Positions 1 to 8,976 are shown, counted from the first letter of the stretch. The stretch is 64,000 nucleotides of DNA from Peptostreptococcus faecalis (GCF_900240845.1 NZ_OERU01000001.1:703079-767078); one strand, 5' to 3'. Notes: generated by a model from the sequence alone, not told the origin. Program-made: numbers and translations.

Positions 1-1071
1 AAAATGTGCGATATATATAATATTAAATTCATTGGTCCAAATAGCAAGGTAATTGACATAATGGGCAACAAAGATATATCTAAGCAAATTATGAAAGAAG
101 CAGGTGTACCTGTTGTTCCAGGATCTGATGGAGTGGTAGATAATTTAGCAGAAGTATCTAAAATTGCAAAAGACATAGGTTATCCAATAATTATCAAAGC
201 AAGATCCGGCGGCGGAGGCAAAGGCATGAGAATTGTAAATAAAGAAAATGAATTAGAACATGCTTTTAACTCTGCTAAAAAAGAGGCTGAAAATGCTTTT
301 GGAGATGATGGAGTATATGTTGAAAAATATATTGAATCACCTAGGCATATAGAGGTACAGATTATGGCTGATGAATTTGGAAATGTAGTCCATCTTGGTG
401 CAAGAGACTGTTCAATACAAATGAATCATCAAAAAGTTATAGAAGAGGCTCCTCCTAGAGCTATTAAGGAAGAACTTTTGGATTATTTGTATAAAATTTC
501 AATTGATGCAGCAAAGCACGTAAAGTACACGAATGCAGGAACAATGGAGTACTTGGTTTCAAAAAACGATGAAGTCTACTTTATGGAAATGAATACAAGA
601 ATACAGGTTGAACATCCTATCACTGAGATGATTACAGGAGTAGACATAGTTAGAGAACAGATAAATATTGCATCTCAAAAAAAATTGTCATTTAAGCAAG
701 AAGATGTAAATATAAAAGGACATGCAATAGAATGTAGAATAAATGCCTACGATTCAAAAAATTCTTTTTTACCTAGTATAGGTACAATCAGCGGCTTAAA
801 TATGCCAGGTGGTTATGGAGTAAGAGTAGATAGTTCTATATATCAGGGATATAAGATACTTCCTTTTTATGATTCTATGTTAGCAAAAGTGATATCTTTT
901 GGAAACTCAAGAGAAGAATCTATTAGCATAATGAAAAGAGCTTTAAGCGAATTTATAATAGAAGGAGTAGAAACAAATATTGATTTTAACAAAGAGTTGT
1001 TTGATGATGAAAATTTCAAAAAAAATCAATATGATACTTCATACTTAGAATCTAAGATAGAGAGGAGGTAG
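1..1071 (+). CDS. accC: Biotin carboxylase subunit of acetyl-CoA carboxylase (5' end outside window)
   Basis: This enzyme carboxylates biotin on the carrier protein AccB using ATP and bicarbonate, the first half of malonyl-CoA synthesis. The frame is open to the left edge, and the visible protein starts at the FIGPN segment that follows the N-terminal fold, so roughly 100 residues are missing compared with the usual ~450. The ATP-grasp glycine loop KARSGGGGKGM, the EKYIESPRHIEVQ segment and the catalytic-region MNTRIQVEHP motif are all present. accD follows after 11 bp, so translation is probably coupled. The ATG at position 4 is internal and is not the real start. accB is not in the window and is expected upstream. 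Confidence 0.95.
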   Translation, partial: KMCDIYNIKFIGPNSKVIDIMGNKDISKQIMKEAGVPVVPGSDGVVDNLAEVSKIAKDIGYPIIIKARSGGGGKGMRIVNKENELEHAFNSAKKEAENAFGDDGVYVEKYIESPRHIEVQIMADEFGNVVHLGARDCSIQMNHQKVIEEAPPRAIKEELLDYLYKISIDAAKHVKYTNAGTMEYLVSKNDEVYFMEMNTRIQVEHPITEMITGVDIVREQINIASQKKLSFKQEDVNIKGHAIECRINAYDSKNSFLPSIGTISGLNMPGGYGVRVDSSIYQGYKILPFYDSMLAKVISFGNSREESISIMKRALSEFIIEGVETNIDFNKELFDDENFKKNQYDTSYLESKIERR

Positions 1072-1082
1072 GCAACTAGGAT

Positions 1083-1937
1083 ATGATTTTAGAGCATTTT
1101 AAAAGAAAAAAATATAAACCAGCTAAACATATTAACATACAACCTAATTATATAGAAAAGTGTCCAAAATGTGAAAACATGGTTTTTAAAGATGATATAG
1201 ATTTAAGCAAAAAAGTATGCCCTCACTGTGGAAATTATTTCAGTATGAGTGCAAAAGAAAGAATAGAGAGTGTTATAGAAAAAGATAGCTTTGTTGAATA
1301 TTTTAAAGAAAAGAAAATTAGAGATCCACTAAATTTTCCTAAATATAGAGACAAGCAAGAAAAGCTTAGAACATCTCTAAAACAAGACGAAGCCGTAGTA
1401 TGTGGAACAGGTAAAATAAATAATAATAAAGTCGTCATAGCAGCCATGGATACAAACTTTATGATGGGTAGCATGGGAACGACGGTTGGAGAGAAGATTA
1501 CTAAGACGATAGAGCTTTCTATTAAGAAAAAATTACCTCTTATTATTTTTTCGGCTTCTGGAGGAGCGAGAATGCAGGAAGGTATGTTCTCACTTATGCA
1601 GATGGCAAAGACATCTCAGGCAATAGGTAAGCTATCCAAAAATAATTTGCTGTTTATATCGATAATGACTAATCCGACAACTGGTGGAGTAAGTGCAAGT
1701 TTTGCTAGCCTTGGTGATATTATGATAGCAGAAAAAGGTGCTTTAATAGGATTTGCAGGTCCAAGAGTAATACAACAGGTTACAGGGACAGTATTGCCAG
1801 AAGGATTCCAGAGAGCTGAATTTTTATTGGATCATGGGTTAGTTGATATGGTAGTAACAAGAGAAAATATGAAATATACATTAGATAATATTTTGAAGAT
1901 ACATTTAAAAAATAAAAAGAGGGGGATATTGCGTTGA
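1083..1937 (+). CDS. accD: Acetyl-CoA carboxylase carboxyltransferase subunit beta
   Basis: The beta half of the carboxyltransferase moves CO2 from carboxybiotin to acetyl-CoA and pairs with AccA. The N-terminal four-cysteine zinc ribbon is visible (Cys27, Cys30, Cys46, Cys49), followed by the crotonase-like carboxyltransferase fold with SASGGARMQEG and the MTNPTTGGVSASFA segment. The length of 284 residues is normal. An AGGAGG ribosome site at 1063-1068 overlaps the end of accC, and the ATG at 1083 is used. The stop codon overlaps the start of accA, as is common for stoichiometric partners. Confidence 0.96.
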   Translation: MILEHFKRKKYKPAKHINIQPNYIEKCPKCENMVFKDDIDLSKKVCPHCGNYFSMSAKERIESVIEKDSFVEYFKEKKIRDPLNFPKYRDKQEKLRTSLKQDEAVVCGTGKINNNKVVIAAMDTNFMMGSMGTTVGEKITKTIELSIKKKLPLIIFSASGGARMQEGMFSLMQMAKTSQAIGKLSKNNLLFISIMTNPTTGGVSASFASLGDIMIAEKGALIGFAGPRVIQQVTGTVLPEGFQRAEFLLDHGLVDMVVTRENMKYTLDNILKIHLKNKKRGILR

Positions 1938-2674
1938 GAGCGATGGACATAGTTAGAAAATCCAGAAATCCTCACAGAAAAAAGGCCATGGATTACATTA
2001 ATTACATTTGTGACCCTTTTTTAGAAATGCATGGAGATAGAGCCTTTTCAGATGATATTAGCATTATAGGAGGAATAGGGTGTATAGGTGATTACTCTGT
2101 AATGGTAATTGGTCAACAAAAAGATAGAAACTTTGGAATGCCGAATCCAGAGGGATATAGAAAAGTACTTAGATTGGTGAAACATGCAGAAAAATTCAAA
2201 TTGCCTGTGATTACCTTTGTAGATACACCGGGTGCTGGGTGTGGTATAGAAGCAGAAGAAAGAGGACAAGCGTCATCAATTGCTGAATGTATTAGCACTT
2301 TTTCGGGATTAGAAATTCCTACTCTATCAGTAGTAATCGGAGAAGGTGGAAGCGGAGGAGCACTAGCTCTTAGTGTTACAGATGAAATTTGGATGCTAGA
2401 GAATAGTGTGTATTCAATATTATCACCAGAAGGTTTTTCAAGTATTTTATGGAAAAACACAAATCGAAAAGAAGAAGCCGCTGAATTAATGAGAATGACA
2501 GCAAAGGATTTAATGGAAGATAAATTTATAGAAAAGATAATTAAAGAAGATGGTGGGGAAATCTATAATCTTAAAAATGAAATACTAAAATTTCTTGAAA
2601 AAAGCTATTCATTGTCTATAGAAAAAATACTAAAAAGAAGATATGATAAATATAGACAAATATTAGGAGGATAG
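1934..2674 (+). CDS. accA: Acetyl-CoA carboxylase carboxyltransferase subunit alpha
   Basis: The alpha carboxyltransferase subunit forms the active enzyme with AccD. The crotonase fold shows FVDTPGAGCG and the oxyanion-stabilising EGGSGGALAL motif; 246 residues is the short Firmicutes length. The start is a TTG at 1934 that overlaps the TGA stop of accD (TTGA), with an AGAGGGGG ribosome site at about 1918-1925. An in-frame ATG at 1943 is a possible alternative but is further from the ribosome site. The overlap implies translational coupling with accD. Confidence 0.95.
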   Translation: MRAMDIVRKSRNPHRKKAMDYINYICDPFLEMHGDRAFSDDISIIGGIGCIGDYSVMVIGQQKDRNFGMPNPEGYRKVLRLVKHAEKFKLPVITFVDTPGAGCGIEAEERGQASSIAECISTFSGLEIPTLSVVIGEGGSGGALALSVTDEIWMLENSVYSILSPEGFSSILWKNTNRKEEAAELMRMTAKDLMEDKFIEKIIKEDGGEIYNLKNEILKFLEKSYSLSIEKILKRRYDKYRQILGG

Positions 2675-2678
2675 CAAT

Positions 2679-3176
2679 ATGGATAACACAGATAAAAATA
2701 CATTAAAGGAACATAGCTACGAAGAAACGAAAAAAATAATTAACGATATCATAATAGAATTATTTAAAAATATATTAATAATAGAAGAAAAGTCACTGAA
2801 AAAAAGAGGTATCAAGAATCTATCTATGACAGAAATTCATGCGATTGAAGCTATAGGAGTAGGTGGAGGTAAAAAAATGTCTCAAGTGGCAGAAGAACTC
2901 GGAATAAGTATGGGGACTTTGACTGCAACAGTGACAAAACTTGAGAAAAAGGGCTATACAAAAAGGACAAGACATGTAAATGACGGAAGAGTAGTACTCG
3001 CGAGCTTGACTAAGAGAGGCGAGCTTGTATTTAAAATCCACAAGAACTTCCATGATGAGATGGTTGATCATCTTATGATAGATTTAGATTTGCATGAAGA
3101 TATGACTTTAATGAATGCCTTGAAAAATATCAATAATTTCTTTTTAAAGGAATACGGAGGTAGTGATGAGGATTAA
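2679..3176 (+). CDS. MarR-family regulator, FabT-like
   Basis: A 165-residue winged-helix MarR protein with a recognisable helix-turn-helix (MSQVAEELGISMGTLTATVTKLEKKGY) and a wing (TRHVNDGRVV). In streptococci and clostridia a MarR repressor next to fabH, FabT, controls fatty acid synthesis in response to long-chain acyl-ACP. The position here, directly before fabH and acpP, makes that role likely, but it is inferred from context. A strong ribosome site (TTAGGAGG) precedes the ATG, 4 bp after accA. The 3' end overlaps fabH by 11 bp. No clear FabT-type operator (AGTTTGA...TCAAACT) was seen in the window; it may lie upstream of accC. Confidence 0.85.
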   Translation: MDNTDKNTLKEHSYEETKKIINDIIIELFKNILIIEEKSLKKRGIKNLSMTEIHAIEAIGVGGGKKMSQVAEELGISMGTLTATVTKLEKKGYTKRTRHVNDGRVVLASLTKRGELVFKIHKNFHDEMVDHLMIDLDLHEDMTLMNALKNINNFFLKEYGGSDED

Positions 3177-4167
3177 CGTAATTTCCACTGGTAGTCACAC
3201 AACAGATGATATTCTTACAAATGAAGATTTATCAAAAATTGTAGATACGAATGATGAGTGGATAGTTGAAAGAACAGGCATAAAAAAAAGACACATATCT
3301 AAAAAAATGACGACAGAAGAATTAGCATATGAGGCCTGTAAGAAAGCATTGAATAAAATTGATATCGATAAAAATGATATAGGACTGATAATATTTGCAA
3401 GCGTGTCATCTGATACGACAGTTCCGTCCTCTTCATTTACGATTTCAGGAATGCTAGGAATTGAGAATGCAGTTTGTTTTGACTTGAATGCGGCATGTAG
3501 TGGATTTATATATTCCTTGTCAGTAGCAAGAGATGTAATGACAGGAATGAGAAAAAAATATGCAATAGTGATAGGAGCTGAAAAACTAACGAAACATGTT
3601 GATTGGGAAGATAGATCGACATGCGTATTGTTCGGTGACGCAGCAGGGTGTGCAATTTTAGAAAATACAGATGAAGTCAATCCTATAACTTTGCCTCATA
3701 AAAGATTAAATATAGTAGATACATTATTAGGAGGAAAATATGATTCTAAGAAATATCTATCTATAAAGTCGAATGATTCAGTAACAGATGATGAGCCTGA
3801 TTACATAAAAATGAATGGAAGACAAATATATAAATTTGCAACAGATATTGGCGTAAAAATAATTGACGAACTATTGGATAAAGCTAAAATAACTAAAGAT
3901 GAAATTGAATTAATTGTTCCTCATCAAGCAAATAAAAGAATAATAGATACAATTTCTAACAAAAGCAATATTCCTATAGATAAATGGTTTGTAAATTTAC
4001 ATGAATATGGAAATACTTCTTCAGCAAGTGTTCCGCTAGCGTTAGATGAAGCGCTTGAAGAATTGGAAAAAAAAGAGAATGTAAATGATCAAGATAGATA
4101 TGTACTTACATTTGCTTTTGGAGGCGGATTAAGCTATGGAGGAGTACTATTAAAAATAGTTAAATAA
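3166..4167 (+). CDS. fabH: 3-oxoacyl-ACP synthase III (KAS III)
   Basis: Starts each fatty acid by condensing acetyl-CoA (or a branched acyl-CoA) with malonyl-ACP. The Cys-His-Asn triad is visible: Cys111 in NAACSGF, His in IVPHQANKR, and Asn in HEYGNTSSAS. At 333 residues it is slightly longer than usual because of extra sequence after FGDAAGCAILENTDE. A GTG three bases upstream (3163) also opens the frame, but the GGAGG ribosome site at 3156-3160 sits too close to it. The ATG at 3166 has the better spacing and gives the expected N-terminus MRINVISTGS. Confidence 0.95.
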   Translation: MRINVISTGSHTTDDILTNEDLSKIVDTNDEWIVERTGIKKRHISKKMTTEELAYEACKKALNKIDIDKNDIGLIIFASVSSDTTVPSSSFTISGMLGIENAVCFDLNAACSGFIYSLSVARDVMTGMRKKYAIVIGAEKLTKHVDWEDRSTCVLFGDAAGCAILENTDEVNPITLPHKRLNIVDTLLGGKYDSKKYLSIKSNDSVTDDEPDYIKMNGRQIYKFATDIGVKIIDELLDKAKITKDEIELIVPHQANKRIIDTISNKSNIPIDKWFVNLHEYGNTSSASVPLALDEALEELEKKENVNDQDRYVLTFAFGGGLSYGGVLLKIVK

Positions 4168-4189
4168 AAACTACCTAAAAGGATAGTTT
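4168..4189 (+). other. Small hairpin between fabH and acpP
   Basis: An inverted repeat AAACTACC / GGATAGTTT (4168-4175 and 4181-4189, loop TAAAA, one bulged A) starts right after the fabH stop codon. It lacks a T-run, so it is not a normal terminator. It could be an mRNA processing or stabilising element that separates the highly expressed acpP from the genes before it. This is inference from position only. Confidence 0.3.
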
Positions 4190-4232
4190 AATTATAATAA
4201 AATAAAATTGGTAAATAAGGGAGAATATAAAA

Positions 4233-4457
4233 ATGATAGAAAAAATTAGAGAAATACTTGCAGAGCAGTTGGATGTTGAATTAGCAGATATTAAGGCAGA
4301 TAGCGATATTCAGGAAAACTTAGGTGCTGACTCATTAGATGTAATGGATATAATGACTGAAATTGAAGAAGAGTTTGATATTGAAGTTGAAGATGAAGTA
4401 ATAGAAACTTTGAGAACACCTCAAAAAATTGCCGATTATATAAATAAAATAAAATAA
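4233..4457 (+). CDS. acpP: Acyl carrier protein
   Basis: A 74-residue acidic carrier protein. The phosphopantetheine attachment serine is Ser34 in GADSLDVMD, the signature of the family. It carries growing acyl chains between the Fab enzymes encoded around it. The ribosome site AAGGGAGA at 4217-4224 gives good spacing to the ATG. It lies between fabH and fabK, the usual clostridial and streptococcal order. Confidence 0.97.
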   Translation: MIEKIREILAEQLDVELADIKADSDIQENLGADSLDVMDIMTEIEEEFDIEVEDEVIETLRTPQKIADYINKIK

Positions 4458-4498
4458 TAAAATTGCAATAAAATATTAAATAAAGAAGAGATGATAAT

Positions 4499-5437
4499 AT
4501 GAAAAATAACGAAATATGTGAGATATTAAATATAGAGGTTCCCATATTTCAAGGTGGTATGGCTTGGGTGTCTGACTCGAGCCTAGCTGCTGCAGTCTCT
4601 AATGCTGGAGGCCTTGGAATTATAGCAGCTGGGAATGCTCCAAAAGATTGGATAGTAGATCAAATTAGAAAAACTAAAGAGCTTACTAATAAGCCTTTTG
4701 CACTTAATATAATGCTTTTAAGTCCATTTATTGATGATGTGATTGATGCAGTTATTGAGGAAAAAGTGAAAATAGTAGTGACAGGAGCAGGTAATCCAGG
4801 TAAATATTTTAAAAAATTAAATGAAGCTGGAGTAAAAATAATACCTGTAGTACCTACAGTTTCTCAAGCGGTTAGAATGGTAAGAAATGATGGCGTAGTA
4901 GCATTGGTTGCAGAGGGAGCAGAAGCAGGAGGGCATATAGGAGTAACGAATACTATGTCGCTAATACCTCAAATTGTAGATGCTGTAGACGTACCAGTGA
5001 TTGCTGCTGGAGGTATAGCTGATGGAAGAGGTGTAGCAGCTGCATTTTGCTTGGGTGCTAAAGCAGTCCAAGTAGGAACAAGATTTATTGTGGCAGATGA
5101 ATGTAGTGTTAGCGAAGAATACAAAGAAAAAGTCATTAAAGCAAAAGATACATCAACTATTGTAACAGGTAGCTCAACAGGTCATCCGGTGAGAATATTA
5201 AAAAATAAATTTTCAAAGCTATTTAAAAAATTAGAAGATGAAAATACTAGTCCTGAGGAATTAGAAAAACTAGGTGCTGGAAAATTGAGATCTGCCGTTG
5301 TGGACGGAGATGTTGATAATGGCTCTGTAATGGCTGGCCAAATTGCTGGTATGGTCAAAAAAAGAGAATCTTGCGAGTCTATTATAAATGACTTGTTAGA
5401 AGGATACGAAAGGACAATAAGGGAAGTTTATGAGTAA
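4499..5437 (+). CDS. fabK: Enoyl-ACP reductase II (FMN-dependent)
   Basis: Catalyses the last step of each elongation cycle, reducing trans-2-enoyl-ACP with NAD(P)H through FMN. This is the nitronate-monooxygenase-like TIM barrel: FQGGMAWVSD near the N-terminus, AEGAEAGGHIG, and the phosphate-binding AAGGIADGRG...GAKAVQVGTRF. The length of 312 residues is typical. Possession of FabK rather than FabI predicts intrinsic triclosan tolerance at this step (known for the family). The 3' end overlaps fabD by 8 bp. Confidence 0.95.
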   Translation: MKNNEICEILNIEVPIFQGGMAWVSDSSLAAAVSNAGGLGIIAAGNAPKDWIVDQIRKTKELTNKPFALNIMLLSPFIDDVIDAVIEEKVKIVVTGAGNPGKYFKKLNEAGVKIIPVVPTVSQAVRMVRNDGVVALVAEGAEAGGHIGVTNTMSLIPQIVDAVDVPVIAAGGIADGRGVAAAFCLGAKAVQVGTRFIVADECSVSEEYKEKVIKAKDTSTIVTGSSTGHPVRILKNKFSKLFKKLEDENTSPEELEKLGAGKLRSAVVDGDVDNGSVMAGQIAGMVKKRESCESIINDLLEGYERTIREVYE

Positions 5438-6362
5438 AAAAGTAGGATTACTATTTCCTGGTCAGGGTTCACAGTATGAAGGTATGGGAAAAGATATACT
5501 ATCTTCAAATTCAGTATCAAAAGAAGTGTATGATGTAGCAAAAAAAATACTGGATAGTGATACATATAGTATAATAGAACATGCTAGAATTGAAGATTTG
5601 TCACATACTAAATATAGTCAGTTGGCTATTTTTTTAAATAGTTTAGCCCTGTATTATTCATTTAGAGAATTTGATAATGATAATATAGATATTGTTTGCA
5701 TGGCTGGACTTAGTTTAGGAGAATACTCAGCTCTTTGTGCATCAGGCAGTATTGAGCTTGAAGAAGCGATATCTCTTATTAAAAAAAGAGGGGAGATAAT
5801 GCAGGAAGGTGCGGCCAATAGAGGCTCTATGTCAGCTGTTTTAAAAACAGATAAAAGTACAATAGAAAACATTATTGAAAAAAGCAGAGGTGAAAGCATT
5901 CTTTCAATCTGCAACATCAATTCCCCTGATCAAATTGTTGTAGGTGGAGAATTTGATGCATTAGAAAGATTTGAGCAAGAGTGTAAAAAAGAAGGAATAA
6001 AAAGAGTGATAAGGCTCAATGTGGAAGGCCCATTCCATACAGAGATTCTAAAGCCTTCTTCAGAGATATTCGGAAAATATTTAGAGAAGGTCAATTTTAA
6101 AAAATCTAACGAAGACGTTTATTCTAATGTAGATTCACTTAAATACACCGATGATACTGATGTTGTAAGTAAATTACAAAAGCAAATGTATACTGGTGTA
6201 TTGTTCCAAAAATGCGTAGAAAATATGATTGAGTCGGGGTGTGAAGTGTTTGTTGAGCTTGGCCCAGGCAAGAGTTTATCTAATTTTGTCAAAAAAATAG
6301 ATAAGTCTGTAAAAATTATAAATATACAGAATTTAGAAGATATTAAAAATTTAAGCTTATAG
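5430..6362 (+). CDS. fabD: Malonyl-CoA:ACP transacylase
   Basis: Loads malonyl groups onto ACP. The N-terminal LFPGQGSQ motif and nucleophile Ser95 in GLSLGEY are present; this variant of GHSxG with Leu in place of His is common in Gram-positives. The histidine in VEGPFHTEIL completes the dyad. The length of 310 residues is normal. It starts inside the end of fabK, implying coupled translation. Confidence 0.95.
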   Translation: MSKKVGLLFPGQGSQYEGMGKDILSSNSVSKEVYDVAKKILDSDTYSIIEHARIEDLSHTKYSQLAIFLNSLALYYSFREFDNDNIDIVCMAGLSLGEYSALCASGSIELEEAISLIKKRGEIMQEGAANRGSMSAVLKTDKSTIENIIEKSRGESILSICNINSPDQIVVGGEFDALERFEQECKKEGIKRVIRLNVEGPFHTEILKPSSEIFGKYLEKVNFKKSNEDVYSNVDSLKYTDDTDVVSKLQKQMYTGVLFQKCVENMIESGCEVFVELGPGKSLSNFVKKIDKSVKIINIQNLEDIKNLSL

Positions 6363-6385
6363 TTGAATATTTTAAGAGGTAACTT

Positions 6386-7132
6386 ATGGAAAATAATAAA
6401 AAAGTAGCTTTTGTAACAGGTGGTACGAGAGGTATAGGAAAATCTATTGTAGAAAAATTAGGTCTTGATGGGTATATAGTAGGTTTTAATTATGTTAATT
6501 CTGATATTCAAGCAAATGAACTGGAAAAAGATTTACTTTCTAAAGGTATAGAATCTTTTTCTGTAAAGTTTGATGTTAGCAATTACGAAGAGACAGAGAA
6601 AGCTTTTTCTGAAATATATGAAAAATATGGTCATATTGATGTGCTAGTAAATAATGCTGGAATTACTAGGGACAAACTGTTTATTAGGATGAAAGAAAAT
6701 GACTTCGATGATGTCATTGATATAAATTTAAAAGGTGTATTCAATTGCACGAAGCAAGTAGTTAGAAAAATGACTAAGCAAAAATATGGCAGAATAATAA
6801 ATATGTCTTCTCTAGCTGGATTAGTTGGCAATATTGGTCAAGTAAATTATTCAGCATCAAAAGCAGGTGTAGTTGGTATGACAAAGACTCTTGCAGCAGA
6901 GTTGGGGGCATATGGAATCACAGTCAATGCAATTGCTCCTGGTTTTATAAAAACGGATATGACAGACGCATTATCTGATAAAATACAAGAAAAAATTATA
7001 GAAAGTGTTCCTATGAAATCTGTGGGATTACCAGAAGACATATCTAATATGGTATCTTATTTAGCAGGTGACTATGGAAGATATATAACTGGTCAAGTAA
7101 TAAGCATAGATGGAGGATTATCATCCATTTAA
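6386..7132 (+). CDS. fabG: 3-oxoacyl-ACP reductase
   Basis: NADPH-dependent short-chain dehydrogenase that reduces 3-ketoacyl-ACP. The cofactor motif TGGTRGIG is at the N-terminus, and NNAG and the catalytic Ser plus Tyr155-x3-Lys159 (NYSASKAG) are present. The protein ends with the classical YITGQVISIDGGL segment. The length of 248 residues is standard. A GAGGT ribosome site precedes the ATG, 23 bp after fabD. Confidence 0.95.
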   Translation: MENNKKVAFVTGGTRGIGKSIVEKLGLDGYIVGFNYVNSDIQANELEKDLLSKGIESFSVKFDVSNYEETEKAFSEIYEKYGHIDVLVNNAGITRDKLFIRMKENDFDDVIDINLKGVFNCTKQVVRKMTKQKYGRIINMSSLAGLVGNIGQVNYSASKAGVVGMTKTLAAELGAYGITVNAIAPGFIKTDMTDALSDKIQEKIIESVPMKSVGLPEDISNMVSYLAGDYGRYITGQVISIDGGLSSI

Positions 7133-7155
7133 ATTAAAATAGGAGGTTTACATTT

Positions 7156-8388
7156 ATGAGTAGAAGAGTCGTTGTGACAGGGGCAGGAGTCATAAGCCCA
7201 GTAGGTAACTCCGTTGAAAAATTTGTTGATAACATAAAAAAATGTACTAACGGAATTAGCGAGATAGAAGCGATTGATAACTCGGAATATAAAACTAAAT
7301 TAGCAGCAGAGGTCAAGGATTTTGATCCAGTAGAGTTTGGAATATCTGGGCATAAGAAAAAAGATAGATTTGTTCAGTTTGCAATTGCAGCTGCAAAACA
7401 GGCTAGTGAAAATAGTGGTTATGTTATTAATGAAGATAATCAATTTAGAACTGGAATAGTTGTAGGAAGTGGAATAGGAGGACTTACGACTATACAGGAA
7501 GCCTATGCAAAATATCTTGATAAAGGTCCTAGAAGAGTATCATCCCACTTCATTCCAAAAGCAATCATCAACATGGCTGCTGGTCATATTTCAATAGAAT
7601 TAGGCACAAGAGGTGTATGTATATCAGATGTAAGTGCATGTGCTACCGGTACTGATTCTATAGGGCATGCATTTAGGCTTATTAAAGACGGTTATCAAGA
7701 TGCAGTATTTGCAGGAGGTTGTGAAGCCTCAGTTTGTGAACTAGGTCTATCAGGGTTTGAGGCTATGGCTGCGATGTCTTCAAGCGATGATATAAATAGA
7801 GCTTCTATTCCATTTGACAAGGAAAGAAATGGCTTTGTGATGGGAGAAGGTGCAGGAGTTCTTTTACTAGAATCATTAGATAGTGCACTAAGCAGAAATG
7901 CAAATATAATATGTGAGGTGGTTGGTTTTGGTCAGACAAGTGACGCTTATCACATTACTGCTCCAAATCCAGATGGAAAAGGTGCATTTATGTCAATGTT
8001 AGGTGCGATAGAGGAATCTGGCATAGATAAAAAAAGTGTCGACTATATTAATGCTCATGGTACTAGCACTCAGATGAATGATGAAATTGAAACTGGAGCT
8101 ATAAAAAAAGTCTTTGGTGATCATAGCTATGAGCTAGCTGTATCATCAACAAAATCTATGACAGGTCATATGTTAGGTGCAGCAGGAGCAGTTGAAGCAT
8201 TAATATGTGGATATGCACTCAAAGAAGGTTTTATTCCAGCTACGGCAAATTACAAAGTTCCGGATGAAAAATGTGATTTAGATTATGTAGTTGAAGGAAC
8301 AAGATTTCAAGAAATAGAGTACGCGTTGTCGAATTCCTTAGGATTTGGGGGGCACAACTCTTCTCTATTATTAAAAAAATATAAATAG
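7156..8388 (+). CDS. fabF: 3-oxoacyl-ACP synthase II (KAS II)
   Basis: Elongating condensing enzyme. The Cys-His-His triad is visible: Cys162 in SACATGTDS, His in NAHGTST, and His in KSMTGHMLGAAGAVE. The length of 410 residues is normal for FabF. A strong AGGAGG ribosome site lies before the ATG. It precedes fabZ, with an unusual structured gap described separately. Confidence 0.96.
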   Translation: MSRRVVVTGAGVISPVGNSVEKFVDNIKKCTNGISEIEAIDNSEYKTKLAAEVKDFDPVEFGISGHKKKDRFVQFAIAAAKQASENSGYVINEDNQFRTGIVVGSGIGGLTTIQEAYAKYLDKGPRRVSSHFIPKAIINMAAGHISIELGTRGVCISDVSACATGTDSIGHAFRLIKDGYQDAVFAGGCEASVCELGLSGFEAMAAMSSSDDINRASIPFDKERNGFVMGEGAGVLLLESLDSALSRNANIICEVVGFGQTSDAYHITAPNPDGKGAFMSMLGAIEESGIDKKSVDYINAHGTSTQMNDEIETGAIKKVFGDHSYELAVSSTKSMTGHMLGAAGAVEALICGYALKEGFIPATANYKVPDEKCDLDYVVEGTRFQEIEYALSNSLGFGGHNSSLLLKKYK

Positions 8389-8429
8389 AAGGGAGTATTT
8401 GCTAACTATAGATTGTATAGCAAAAAAAT
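8387..8429 (+). promoter_or_regulatory. Distant ribosome binding site with intervening hairpin before fabZ
   Basis: The only good Shine-Dalgarno before fabZ is AGAAGGGAG (8387-8395), 34 nt from the ATG at 8430, which is far too distant if the RNA is linear. Between them TTTGCTA (8398-8404) can pair with TAGCAAA (8418-8424). Folding this 7-bp stem leaves about 7 unpaired nt between the Shine-Dalgarno and the ATG, the ideal distance. In-frame TAG codons at 8409 and 8418 rule out a longer protein start. A comparable arrangement is known for phage T4 gene 38. Confidence 0.6.
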
Positions 8430-8861
8430 ATGAATTTGTTAAATATAGAAGAAATTAAAGAAATTATACCGCATAGATATCCCTTCTTACTTATAGATAA
8501 AGTTATAGAAATGGAAGTTGGAAAAAGTACACATGCTGTAAAGTGCATTTCGGCGACAGAACCTTGGTTTCAGGGCCATTTTCCAGATCATAATGTGATG
8601 CCGGGCGTTTTGCTAATAGAGGCAATGGCACAAGCTGGAGCGGTATCAATACTTTCAATACCAGAAAATAAAGGTAAAATAGCCTTCTTTTCGGGGATAA
8701 AAAATGCTAAATTCAGACGTGAGGTTGTTCCAGGCGACAAACTGGATATTTACGTAGAAATAATTAAGATTAGAAAGAATTTTGGTTCAGGATCAGGGAA
8801 GATATGCTGTGATGGAGAACTGTGCGTAGAAGGGGAAATTAGTTTTTTTATAGAAGCATAA
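8430..8861 (+). CDS. fabZ: 3-hydroxyacyl-ACP dehydratase
   Basis: Hot-dog fold dehydratase that removes water from 3-hydroxyacyl-ACP. The family signature HRYPFLLIDKV and the catalytic HFPDHNVMPGVLLIEAMAQAG segment are present; 143 residues is the normal length. No FabA or FabM homologue is seen in the window, so where unsaturated fatty acids arise cannot be told from here. In-frame stops upstream fix the ATG at 8430 as the start, although no ribosome site lies close to it (see the hairpin entry). It is the last gene of the operon. Confidence 0.95.
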   Translation: MNLLNIEEIKEIIPHRYPFLLIDKVIEMEVGKSTHAVKCISATEPWFQGHFPDHNVMPGVLLIEAMAQAGAVSILSIPENKGKIAFFSGIKNAKFRREVVPGDKLDIYVEIIKIRKNFGSGSGKICCDGELCVEGEISFFIEA

Positions 8862-8917
8862 TATAAATACAAAGGGCTGATACGAGTAGTATTGGCCTTT
8901 TGTATTTATATTTTTTT
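8862..8917 (+). terminator. Strong terminator of the fatty acid operon
   Basis: A 16-bp stem (8862-8877 with 8895-8910, one G-U pair) is followed by seven T residues. It begins immediately after the fabZ stop codon and ends the fab operon. Confidence 0.93.
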
Positions 8918-8976
8918 AGATATAACTAATATAAAAAACTAACTTTAATTTGTTTTATAATATGTTTAGTAAAATA

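Noticed and set aside
4-6. ATG at position 4 as the accC start
   Set aside because: The protein from here begins about 100 residues into the biotin carboxylase fold, and the frame is open to the window edge.
3195-3680. 161-codon antisense frame opposite fabH
   Set aside because: It is a shadow of a well-conserved gene, with no ribosome site or recognisable protein features.
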